From Taxillus chinensis (lineage: Eukaryota > Streptophyta > Magnoliopsida > Santalales > Loranthaceae), in NCBI GenBank assembly GCA_023512835.1, contig CM042091.1, positions 43,538,107-43,602,106 of the forward strand: a DNA stretch of 64,000 nt, written 5' to 3'. Below the pieces are notes generated by a model. That model had not been told where the DNA came from, searched no databases, and was given only the letters and a program-made list of their open reading frames with translations. A program made the translations under genes and the position numbers. Positions 22,608 through 33,199 of this stretch are shown one piece after another; positions within the stretch are counted from its first letter, which is position 1; every line of letters starts with the position of its first letter.

Positions 22608-23954
22608 TAGGGGTGTAAAATGGACCGTTGGTCCGCAAATCGGTCGAACCGGACCACTCTAAACTTAGTACATTTGAATCATAGACTTAAACGGGCTAGT
22701 CCGTTTGGCCCGTGATCCGTGTGGACCAAAGCTAGATGAACCCGGACCGGTCCGTAAGTCCAACCCCAACTCCCCCACGAGTCCTCGACCAATCTGCCCG
22801 CCCGTTTCCCCAAGTCTCAGTGTGTCCCACCACGACTCCCCATAGTCCCAGTCTCCTATTCCTGACTCCCCGATCTGTTAACATTTTAAAATTTTAACTT
22901 TTATATTATCATTTATCAAGTCAAATAAGTCATGAGAAAAAAATACCCATTACGCATTACCCTTTGGTCCCTTCTCTTACCCTAATCTCATCTCATTCCC
23001 AATTTCCTTCTGCTCCTCGCATCCGCCGAGCTATGCTTCCAGTTCGCTGATCTGCTCCCTGCATCGTTCGTCTGCTGATTTGCTCCCTGCGCCGCCCGTT
23101 CGCCAATCTGCACCCCGTACTGTCCTTCCATCGAACTGCTCCCACACTGCCCGTTCACCGATCCCCCCCTGTGCCGCCCATCCTCGAACTACTCCGACGA
23201 GGCAAGCAAACTGATGAACTACTTCCGATGTGAGTTAATTTCATTTTTTGCTAAATTTATTTTTCGTAACTGGAAATACTAGTTGGGTGCGGTTTATATT
23301 TTTACAACTAAGTGTAGGGATGACAATTTAACCCGTTATTTTTTGAACTTAACGAGTAACGGGGCGGGTACGGGACAATAATTTTTTGCCTCGCCGAGTA
23401 ATGGGGCGGGGACGGGGCAAGCATGCCCCGCCCCATATACCTGCCCATACCTGCCAAAAATTCTTGCCCTGCATCCCCACCTCGTTTACCCGATTAGCTT
23501 CCGCCCCGTTAGCTATCGGATAGCCCACATACACATTCCACAAGGGAGGTTCTGGGTTCGATTTCTCATCTTGAAAAAATATTTTGTTAGGATTTTTCGC
23601 GCGGGGCAGCTGGCGCTGGGCTGGGCGGGCGGGGTGCCTTGGACTGGCGAGCTAGGCTCGGGTGGGGTGGCGGGCTGGGCTAGACTGGGCTTTAATTGGA
23701 GCGGGACGGGGAATCCCCGCCCCGCCCCGTGCCCCGGCGGGGCGGGGATGGGGCAAAAAATTTAATACCCACTGGGGCACAGGGCGGGTATGGGTAATTT
23801 TTTCTTAGCGGGGATGGGGACGGGGTGACCCAATACCCGCCCCGCCCTGCCCCATTGCCATCCCTAACTAAGTGTTTGTTAAAAAAACGGACTAGTCCGC
23901 TGACAGTTCGGTCCATACGCGGACCTGACCGGACCGGTCTATTTTACACCCCTA
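22608..23954. mobile_element. non-autonomous hAT element (TAGGGGTGTAAAATGG ends) containing another hAT
   Basis: The left end TAGGGGTGTAAAATGGACCG matches the complement of the right end, TAGGGGTGTAAAATAGACCG. The flanks are CTGCTAAG (22600-22607) and CTGCTAAA (23955-23962), an 8-bp duplication with one mismatch. The uninterrupted repeat copy near 31205 shows the empty site (TTTGCTAAGGGCAC). Total length is 1,347 bp, or about 787 bp without the nested 552-bp element and its duplication. There is no transposase frame. Confidence 0.88.
23315..23866. mobile_element. hAT MITE (TAGGGATGACAAT ends) nested in a hAT element
   Basis: This 552-bp element has ends TAGGGATGACAAT and, on the complement of the right end, TAGGGATGGCAAT. 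A perfect 8-bp duplication ACTAAGTG flanks it (23307-23314, 23867-23874). The interior is very GC-rich with GGGGCGGG/CCCCGCCC words in both orientations, so it can fold extensively. This accounts for the GC-rich open frames here. Confidence 0.9.
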
Positions 23955-24085
23955 CTGCTAAAGACACTTTTTTTTTTTCGAATTTTGACCAAATCTTAAA
24001 CTTTAGATTCTTGTGAGTTGTGGTTGTGTAACCAAAGAAGACGAATTTTGGATTATTATGGACTAGATTGTTACGGAATGCAAAA

Positions 24086-24786
24086 AACAACCGAGCTGAG
24101 CCGAATAATAAGGTGTTCGAGCTTGGTTTAGTACTATTCCTTAACGAATCGAGCCAAACATGAACACTAAATCATCATGTTCATGTTCATTCGTTAATGT
24201 TCGCAAACAGTTCGTTAATGTTCATGAATAGCTTGCGAACACTCGTTCATGAACAGTATTCATGAATACATTAACATATTTATTCACGAACATTACATTT
24301 TTACTTTATTCAAAAACTTAAGATATTCGCTTGTTTAATTGTTCATGAATTAAAATATCTAATTATCCAAAATTTATAAATAAATTAGTTCGTTCGTTTG
24401 TTTGTCCACGAACGCAAGAGGTTGTATGTTTGTTCAATTATTTGTGAACTAAAATACTAATGGTTCAAAATTTATAAATAAATATGCTTGTTTGTTTGTT
24501 TACTCAATTGTTTGTTCATTTGTTCAACTGTTCATGAATATTTGTTCGTGAGATGGTATTAGTGAATATCTGTTCATGAATTAATTATTGATGTTCTCTA
24601 ACATTGTTGATGAACATATGTTTGCGAACATATATTTATGAATATTGTTCACGAACACATGTTCACGAATATAAACGAGTCGAACACAGCCTTGTTCGTG
24701 TTCGTTCATTTATGTTCATGAACAAAAAAAAAAGATTTTTCACTAACATCACCATTCTTAAACGAACGAACATAAATGATCGTTTA
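24086..24786. repeat. TTCATGAA-rich element, split by a solo LTR (continues to about 27000)
   Basis: The sequence is dense in GTTCATGAAC, GTTCGTT and AACGAAC words. It begins with CCGAGCTGAGCCGAA and, beyond the solo LTR at 24787-26946, continues with TCGAGCTGAACGCGAG. It looks like one non-coding repeat interrupted by the LTR. Inverted ends are plausible, but I cannot place them or a duplication exactly. Confidence 0.5.
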
Positions 24787-26946
24787 TGTCACACCCCCAA
24801 ATTCTGAGACCCACAAAACCAGGAACGCGACTTCCCCACGCCCACTCAAGAGTCGTGGGGTTGGTGACATCCAACTTGTACAATACTATAACAAGGGTAG
24901 AACTGTACGCCAGTGTGAAAAATCCAAAATTAAATAATGAGCATAGCAGTGCAATCAATCCACATAATTATCCAATGCACCAAACAACTCACAATCAGTT
25001 CCTCCAAAAGGGTACGTACAACCGTCACGAACCCTAGTCCGGTAAATAAATAAAGAATGGAAAGTAGAAATTCTATAGAAGAAATCCTACTTAAAGATGT
25101 CCCGTCCTGCTCTGCTATGACTCCGACAGCTACTCCCTACAACCTGCAGGAAATAGAAATAAAGTAGGGTGAGCACGAATGCCAGTAGGTGATCCCCATC
25201 TCCACTACCCTATTACATGAATCCCTAAGCTTATATGAACTGTGTACGTTGGTACCAGTGTAGTGTTACATTCCAACACAAATAAATCCCATTCAATCAC
25301 AAATATAACATCACACCACATTTTAAATTACTGAAGGTTCACAAAGGCAAACAATCACCCACGGTAATTCCCGCCACCAACTCCATGAATCATAACCACT
25401 ATCAGACAGTCATATGTGGGACCTGTGGTGTCCCTAAAAACAACCTGCCACATATGGGACCTGGTTTACCAGCCATATAGGGGACCTACGGCCTCTTGCC
25501 AGCCCTATATGGGACCCGCAGCTAACCCAATAAACCTCCCTACCAGTTCCACACATAGGATGAACTAGCAGATTATTCCAACAATCAAGTTTAATTCAAC
25601 AACCTTATAAAATATTTAGTTCACCAATCCAACGCTAACCACATATATATCTCTATATATAAATGCACATACATATTAAAATCCTCATCAAAAATCTAAT
25701 ACTTAAAATGTCAAATAAAAGGGTACTAAGCTACAGGTATTTTAATGTTAAGGAACTACAACAGAATCTATGTTATTTAAGTACACTAATACACCTAAAC
25801 CATGTTTATACGATTACCCCAACCGAGCCTATGTTATTAAATTAATATCAAAGTTCCGACGATATCTATTTATTTATATATACATTATATATATATATAT
25901 TAACATATTTATTTATTTATGTATTTATCCCACACTTTCATAATTATATTTGTATTTATTTATATATTTATTTATTTTATTTATTTATTTATCTCACCAA
26001 CCCTACGGGTTGGTGCGCTAATGGGGCGGCGGCATCAGATGCGCCGCCCCTCCCTCCCTTCCTTCAGCTCCATGCCGGCGCGCAGGCATGAAGATCACAC
26101 GGCGGCGGCACGGACGCCGCCGCCCGCTTCCTCCCCTTTGTGCAGAGCGCGTGCGGCACGCCAGACACGCGAGGCACACGAGGCCGAATCCATGGTGACA
26201 GCTCTGAAGCCTCTGCCCCCTCCCTCCGACACCTCCTCGCCGGACATGTATAGCCACGACGGCACGGCCTCAACGCCTTGAACCGTCGCCCCTGACGCCT
26301 CACGACGGCACGACCACCGCACCCCCAGAGGTCGACACCCATGACGCCTCCCTTCCACGAATGATGACGATGTCTATTGTAGCCAACGCAGTATACCAAT
26401 TCGTATATCAAAATATGTAATCACTTCTATGAAGGTTTAACACATACCGATTCTAACACAGTGCTCATACAATCGGATAGTAAAGTCGAAATCACCTACC
26501 TGATTCAAACTCGGAAGGTCAAGAACACGATGGCTCCAATATACTGCTCTTCCCTACCAGACTGTGCACGCACAACGAACATAGGGTTTTACCCTAGATT
26601 TCCCCCTATTTATACCCATATATATAATTAATAATAGTAATAATTAAAATAATAATTATAATAATTAATAATAATAGTTACAATTAATATTTATAGTTTA
26701 AATATTAAAATACCTACAGTAACAAATCATAATCCCATAATAATTCCCAACTACAATACACATTATTATAGGAACAATTCAAATATTATTAAATAATTAT
26801 ATTAGTAATATTAACGTCACATTAATTATAAACCCAAATTATTAAAATAATTATAATAATAATAATAATAACGCATGCCAATAAACTCTGAATATTATAA
26901 TATTAATAATACCTTAACACACCTCACCTAGGTACGAGTCTTTACA
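24787..26946 (-). mobile_element. solo LTR, family B, minus orientation (TSD GTTTA)
   Basis: The plus strand reads TGTCACACCCCC...GTCTTTACA; on the minus strand the LTR therefore starts TGTAAAGACTCGTACC and ends GGGGGTGTGACA. A perfect 5-bp duplication GTTTA flanks it (24782-24786, 26947-26951). The length is 2,160 bp. It aligns with the plus-strand LTR at 39259-42772 across the start, an AT-rich ATTATTAATA stretch, the AGGTAGGTGA junction, a GC-rich centre, and a CAGTAGGTGATCCC motif. It contains a 9-bp-stem hairpin at 25995-26015. The GC-rich centre (26010-26360) is open in several frames on both strands, which I take as composition, not genes. Confidence 0.9.
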
Positions 26947-27132
26947 GTTTATCGAGCTGAACGCGAGTTTGTTTGCTAACGTTTGATTAGTTTACAACCT
27001 TTTATGCTTGATAAAATCTATTAACTAATAAATATATTTAACCAATGTTGTTGATCAATGTTCCTTTTGGTTACCATAGGGCTATATAGTTCTTACATTA
27101 GCATGAGGTTCCCGATATTTTGGGAAATGTAG

Positions 27133-27771
27133 ATGGCTGATATGGATAACATTGCTAAACTCACTACCTCTGCCGTAACCTTTGCTGCCGTTATTGTAAC
27201 CTTTGCTACTGTTGTTGCTTTTGTAACCTTTCATGTCACTGCCGTAGACTTTGTTGTCACTTTTGATACCTTTGCAGTTGTCGTCACCTTTATCTTAGCC
27301 TTCGTTGTAGCAGCCTTTATTGTCATTGCTGACACTTTTGTTGTTGCTGCCGACAAGATTGCTGTTGTTGTCAACACAACCTTCACTGCCCCTACTACAT
27401 AATTCGCTATCGCAAACTTTGTTGTTGCTGTCGACACCTTCTTAGCTGCCATCACCTTTGTCTTAGCCTTAGCTGTAGCCACCTTTGCTACCATCACCTT
27501 CACTGTCGTCGTTACCATTTTAGCTTTAGCTATCACAGCCTTTGCCTTTGCCTTAGCTAATGCTGCTGCAACTGCCGTTGAGGAGGGTATTGAGGAGGAG
27601 AATACTGAGTACTTCACTGCACATAAGGGTGAGAGGGATATTGAGGAGGATAATGAGGACTTTACTGCAGATGAGGCTGAGGGGGATGATGAGGAGAATG
27701 AGTGGGCAGCTTTGCTAATGGGTTTTGAACCATTAGAGGGCCGTCCAACTCGGTTTCCTTATTCTCTATGA
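27133..27771 (+). pseudogene. hydrophobic A/V/T/F-repeat frame with acidic C-terminal tail, one in-frame stop
   Basis: The frame starts ATG GCT GAT and runs 212 codons, broken once by TAA at 27400-27402. About 140 residues are built almost only of Ala, Val, Thr, Phe and Ile in imperfect short repeats. They then switch to an acidic tail (EEGIEEEN, DNEDFTADEAEGDDEENEW) ending LEGRPTRFPYSL before TGA. The tail has the codon mix and Trp/Pro/Arg residues of a real protein. The complement of the repeat part is open too, as a Lys/Ala/Thr-rich chain, so the coding strand is not certain. The family is unknown; a transposon protein or an orphan gene are both possible. Confidence 0.35.
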
Positions 27772-27775
27772 CTAC

Positions 27776-28634
27776 TTTTAGGCTATATTAACATATTAGG
27801 CTATTAAAACATTTGACCATCAACGTTTTATTTCCTTTAGATTCTCTGACACATACTGAACCATATAACTATTTTTAGGCTACAATGAAACATTAGGCTA
27901 TTAAAACAATTGGACATAAGAGTTTTGTTTCCGTTAGATCTTCTGGCCCAGACTCAACTATATGACTGCTTTTAGGCTATGGTGAAACATTAGTCTATTA
28001 AAACATTTGGCTATAAGAGTTTTATTTATGTTAAATGCTCAGACCCAGACTAAACTGTTTGATTGCTTTTAGACTATATTGAAACATTAGGCTACTAAAA
28101 CATTTGCCCATAAGAGTTTTGTTTCTGTTAGATCATTTGGCCCAAACTCAATTGTATGACTACTTTTAGACTATAATGAAACATTAAGCTATTAAAACAT
28201 TTGGCCATAAGAGTTTTGTTTCCATTAAATTCTCTGGCCAAGACTCAATTGTGGTTGCTTTTAGGCCATAATGAAATATTAGGCTATTAAAACATTCGAC
28301 CTTAAAAGTTTTATTTTCATTAAATCCTCTAACACAGATTAAACTGTTTGATTGCTTTTAAGATATATTAAATATTAGGTTACTAAAATATTTGCCCTTT
28401 AGAGTTTTGTTTCTGTTAGATCATTTGGCCCAAACTCAACTATATGACTGCTTTTAGGTTATAAAGAAACATTAAGCTGTTAAAACATTTGGCTATAAGT
28501 TTTTTGTTTCTATTAAATCCTTTGGCCCATACTCAACTATTCGACTGCTTTTAGGCTATATTGAAACACTAGGCTATTAAAACATTTGGCCATATAAAAC
28601 ACTAGGCTATTAAAACATTTGACTATAAGAGTTT
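27776..28634. repeat. 97-bp tandem array, about nine to ten units, disrupted by a solo LTR
   Basis: The landmark TTTTAGGCTAT (with variants) recurs at 27776, 27873, 27970, 28067, 28164, 28259, 28356, 28452 and 28549, giving a period of 95-97 bp. Units at 28067 and 28356 share an AAACTGTTTGATTGC variant, 289 bp (three units) apart, hinting at a three-unit higher order. The array resumes after the LTR at 30919-30990. It has no coding potential. Confidence 0.88.
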
Positions 28635-29011
28635 TGTAAAGATTCGTATTTGGGTAGGATTGAGAGATAGCCATTCGATGGGGATGCAACTATCTGGACG
28701 GTAGTGTAGCCGTCGGTGTGAGCATTTTGACAGTACTTGGACCCGATTCCGAGTTGGGCCCCCAAGTGGCCCAAATGTTGACTTTCTAGGGGTTTATTGG
28801 TTGAATTTGTGTTTGAGCAGTCATTTGAGTGTGATAATGTTTGAATAGTATTGTACTCGTCATTTTGAGCATTTTGCCAGTAATTTGACTCAATTTGGAG
28901 GTCGTGACGTTGGAGGTCAATTATTGACAAGTCAATTATTGGTTAATGATTGACAGAAATATAAATAGAATGAAAAGAAATAGATTTCATTTTACGCTAT
29001 CACGTTGGTAC

Positions 29012-29015
<4 letters not shown>

Positions 29016-29067
<52 letters not shown>
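29016..29067 (+). repeat. (GA)n microsatellite
   Basis: About 26 uninterrupted GA dinucleotides inside the solo LTR. Confidence 0.95.
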
Positions 29068-29069
<2 letters not shown>

Positions 29070-30116
29070 CTTAGCAACAACTTTGGCGATTTGGGTTCGT
29101 GGAGCTCAAAGAATCACTCCAGGTAGGTGTCCTTGAACCTCTTAGTTCGATCATGTCTTTGAATATGCACGAATTTATCATGATTTATGAAATTGAGTAT
29201 GAACCCTAGGTTTTGGGGGAAACCCACTTTCGGGTTAGATCTAATGGTTTAGGATAAGATCTGTGGTTAAGAACTGATTTATATCAGTTTATATATGTAA
29301 TTTTGTAGTCTGTTGAGTGAAACATGTGTTTGTGAGTGCCTGGGGGTCGCTGGGTTGATTCCAGAAAAAGAACATGCAAAAACGACGATGAACAGTACCC
29401 TAGGCGAACTTTAGGGTCGAAGTTCGTAGTTAGCAGCTTCGCAGTCAGCAACTATAGTCAGCATCTTCGGAGTCCGTAGCATCGCTCCATAGCTTCATTC
29501 CACAGCTTCGCTCCGTAGTAGTGTTCCATAGCATTGCTCCACAGCGGTGTTCCGTAGTAGTATTCCGCAGTAGTGTTCTCGTAGCAGTGCAACTGCACTG
29601 GACTGGACCACTGGACCATTTACATTGTAACCTTTAAGTCTCTCCACATTTAAGTAGTACTTAAGTTACAATGTAAATAGTGAAATACCCTCCTTTCGGA
29701 TTTAAAGAAAAATACTAGAAAATTTAATTCACTCCTTCAAAATGTGAAAATTGGGATTTAGTGTAAAATCTCAGAAAAATCCAATTTTTTGTAAAGGTGA
29801 ATTTTTGAAAATAGGGATTAGACATCTTAGAAAAATCCCCAAAAATCAGATTATCTTAGTTATGATATGGAGACCCAATGCCAGGACTTTTTATTGCAAG
29901 AAAACAACTGCTATGAGTATTTTCTTCCTTGGTCAAGGCATGAGAATCGATTTGTGAAGACGGGCCTCAATTATAAGGGGAGTGTTGTGAACCTTAATGT
30001 TATATTGGTGTTGGTATGTTGGTTTGAGGATTTGGGGCTTGGATTCCATGACTTATTTGTGTTCTCATCGTGAGGTATAAGTGATATTATGTGGTTGATG
30101 CGACAGGCTAAGGCCT

Positions 30117-30362
30117 GGGTTGAGCCGTTGAGCTCGTGAGCCGTTGAGTTCGTGGAGCTAGGGCTGAGTGCCCTGAGCTGAAATCCTATTGAGGATCATG
30201 TTGAGCCATTAAGCTCGTGAGCCGTTAAGCTCATGGAGCTAGGGCTGAGTGCCTTGAGCTGAGATCCTGTTGAGGATCGTGTTAAGCTGTTGAGCTCGTG
30301 AGCCGTTTAGCTCGTGGAGCTAGGGCTTAGTGCCCTGAGCTGGGATCCTGTTGAGGATCATG
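30117..30362 (+). repeat. 81-bp tandem repeat, three units
   Basis: The word GGAGCTAGGGCT recurs at 30154, 30235 and 30316. The unit carries GAGCTCGTGAGCCGTT and CCTGTTGAGGATC. It is confined to this LTR. Confidence 0.85.
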
Positions 30363-31013
30363 GACAAGCTGTCCTGTGTGGGCAAGCTGGGTCCTGGTGT
30401 TTGTTTGCAGGTTGAGTCCTGATGATTGTGCACACTACATAGTGCACGAGTACATAAAGCATCTAGTATAGACTTGTATGTTTGCATGATGTGGAGTATT
30501 AGGGTCACCTACTGAGCTTATTGCTCACCCCTACTTGTTTTTTTCCCTTTTCAGGTGTGACTCAAGAATAGTGGCGGGCTTTCTTTCAAGAGGACGTGCC
30601 CACTACTCTAATGTATAATATAGTACTGTATTCTGTATTATTTTGTGTGATATCCAGGATAAGGGTCTGTGGACAATTATATTACACATTGTTTATCATA
30701 TACTGTTTGTATAACTGTTTGACCTATTGTATGCCTGATAATGTATGGGAAAGTACAAGATTATCCTTGATGTATGACTGTACAGGGTTGCATATTTGAG
30801 ACAGCACCCGCTGTGTAGTCTCTATTGGTGCTAGTCACCTACCCCTTGACCTTTCGGGTGCGGGCAAGGGGAAGTCATGTTCCTGGTTCTGGGTTCCCTG
30901 GGATTCGGGGGCGTGACAAGTTTTGTTTCCGTCAAATCCTCTGGCCTAAACTCAACAGTATGACTTCTTTTAGGCTATAATTCCTCACTTTTATATTTAT
31001 TGAGCTTTCTTTT

Positions 31014-31340
31014 ATTTTCCATATTTGTCTTATTTTTCATTATTATAGTAATCACTAGAAGAAATTAGTATACCCAGTGTCGGCCTCGAGGGTACGCCAA
31101 GCTGCGGTCGTCTTAAGCACCTCACGGCTAATGTCCGCTAAGGGCACTTTTTCGAACCATATTTAGGCATGTATGGGGTACTTCTAGGGACAGATTCTAA
31201 GGTTTGCTAAGGGCACTTTTTTTTTTTTTTTGAATTTTTACCAAATCTTAAACTTTAGATTCTAGTGAGTTGTGGTTGTGTAACCAAAGTAGACGGATTC
31301 TGGATTATTATGGACAGGATTGTTATAGAATGAAAAAAGA
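31014..31340. repeat. dispersed repeat, copy 2 (uninterrupted)
   Basis: This matches 22415-22607 plus 23955-24085. It lacks the hAT insertion present in copy 1 and so serves as its empty site near 31205. The class is unknown. Confidence 0.78.
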
Positions 31341-32630
31341 AAAAAAAATGAAAAGCAGATGAAATAATTAAAGAAGAAAAAAAGAAGCAATATTATGTAT
31401 TGTTATAGATTATTTGATTCTTGTTGCGGATTCAATCGGATATGTGTGAGGACTTGTGTCCTTGTTTCTAAGAGTGGACCTCGCTATAGAGTGAGAATTG
31501 GGAAAATTTGATATTAGCATGAGTTTGGACTTGAAAACTGTGAAAGTTTGACTACACTTGAGCTTGTTTTGGAGTTCAGAACCCTAAGGAGTAGTTTTGG
31601 CATATTTGAGTGGTTTTAGGTATTTTGGTAACTTAATAATTAAATAAATAACTGGGAAAATGAAAGTATAATTAATTTTAAAGAAAAGTATAGGAGAGAG
31701 AAGAGACCAAAACGTGTAACCCATTTTTTGCTGCTATGTATCCTTTCCTAGTATTAAAAAGGGAGAGAGAGAGAGAGTGGAGAAAAAATGAAGAAGAAGA
31801 TGAGTCATAGAAGGAAGAATGCAAAGAAGAAGGTGTTTCAATCTAATCCAAGTGAAGTGAGGTTGATGATCTTGTTTTCTTTGTATCCATCCTTGTCTTG
31901 GGAGGATATAGAAATTGGTTAAAGAGATTTATATGTTGAAAACCCTAATTACACCAATTGATCGAGTTTTTGTGTGAAAGGCTGCATTGAGTTTGATAAA
32001 AACTTGTTTAGATGTAAGAGACATGTTGTATAATGAAGTTTTTTACTTAGAAACCTTGTCTAAGGTGTTAGGAAATCAAGTTGTGACAAAACCAGATGCA
32101 AAAACCTGTTGAGAGAGAGGAGGCATTGACTGGGTCAATTGAGAGGCCTGATCGATTGAAGAGTGGGTCTTTGATTGACCACTTTAATCAACTAATGTGA
32201 GACGGTGCAAGAGAAGAATCAGGTCGACCAAATCAATTACGGCTGAAGGTTTTTGGTTGACCTAATTTGATTGACTAGTACAAGACTATGACTCAGGAGG
32301 GTTTGGTCGACTATGGTCGATTGGAGGGTATGTTAACTGAATGGGGTTGATTTTGATCGATTAGGGTGGTTTTAGGGAGTTTGAGCATTTTAATTGACCT
32401 GTTTGTTCGAGTGGTGTGTGTGGTCAACTGAAATGGGTTCATTTCAATCGATCGGGTGTCTTTCACTATATTATCTGCCCTTTTTCTTCACAGTTGAATT
32501 CTGATAATCTATAGAGAGTTTGAGAATTGATTTTGGAGTATTTGAGGTGTGTTAAACTGTGTTTTGAATGTATATTGTCTCTTTAATTGTGATATCTCAT
32601 TTGAGAGGTTTATATGATGTGTGACCTCGT
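31341..32630. other. unclassified, GTCGA/TTGATCGATT-rich sequence
   Basis: There is no protein-like frame. Between about 32130 and 32460 the words GGTCGAC, TTGACC and GATCGATT recur irregularly many times. This suggests a decayed minisatellite or LTR interior. No boundaries were found. Confidence 0.3.
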
Positions 32631-32850
32631 CCTTAATGTTGGGTCTCTAATCTCTTGCGAGGAGTTCCAGAGAACAATCTCACATCGATGATGGGATTGG
32701 GGAAGGGGGATTGTTGGGTCTCTAATCTCCTATGAGGAATCCAGAGAACAATTTCACATCGGTGGTGAGATTAGGGGAGGACTGTTGAGTCTCAATCTCC
32801 TGCAAGAGTCCTAGAGAACAATCTCACATTGGTTAGGGCGAACATTGAGG
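32631..32850 (+). repeat. threefold LTR-type repeat (GAGAACAATCTCACAT)
   Basis: Three units of roughly 75 bp each carry TTGGGTCTCTAATCTC (or TTGAGTCTCAATCTC), AGAGAACAAT and TCACATCGG at 32639-32690, 32713-32763 and 32785-32832. The phrase resembles plant LTR promoter starts, but no matching partner is present. Confidence 0.55.
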
Positions 32851-32908
32851 TTGTCCTAAAGAGGAGTCTCAGGTATATCTTATCACAACGCGTTTTAATG
32901 GGTCGGGT

Positions 32909-33190
32909 GTCACACCCCGGATTTCTGACCCGTAGAAACCGGTTAGTGAATCCACATGCCCATATTCGAAGGGACAAGGGGTTGGTGATAACATCGAGAA
33001 AAGGACCTTAGCACGAGTGTCGTCCCTAATTTATACCACACATATAACACATGAATACAGAACCCATAGTACAAATACACATACATACATGTTTTCTAGC
33101 TCCTGTAAACACCTGAAACAAACAATGACAAACACAATAGGAGGGGTGAACAACTACAGCACAGTAGGGATCCTGTTTTATCGGCCTGTT
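32909..33190 (-). mobile_element. inverted head of a family B-type LTR, truncated
   Basis: It begins TGTCACACCCCGGATTTC, matching the minus-oriented start at 24787. Sequence similarity fades by about 33190, and the other end (CTTTACA) is absent. It abuts a plus-oriented tail of the same family. Confidence 0.45.
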
Positions 33191-33199
33191 TTGCTTATT

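Larger units (their letters stand above)
28635..30918 (+). mobile_element. solo LTR, family B relative (TSD AGTTT), inserted in the tandem array
   Basis: The 2,284-bp sequence starts TGTAAAGATTCGTA and ends GGGGGCGTGACA. A perfect 5-bp duplication AGTTT flanks it (28630-28634, 30919-30923). Joining the flanks restores the 97-bp array. It shares the start, the CACCTACTGAGCTTATTGCTCACC motif region and the GGGGAAGTC...GTGACA end with the other family B LTRs. It carries (GA)n at 29016-29067 and an 81-bp tandem repeat at 30117-30362. Confidence 0.9.

Noticed and set aside
23349..23916. Gly/Arg/Pro-rich open frames
   Set aside because: They come from GGGGCGGG tracts inside the nested hAT MITE.
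26018..26411. Overlapping GC-rich open frames on both strands
   Set aside because: They lie inside a solo LTR, are Arg/Gly/Pro-rich in every frame, and are absent as frames from the homologous LTR. This is composition-driven.
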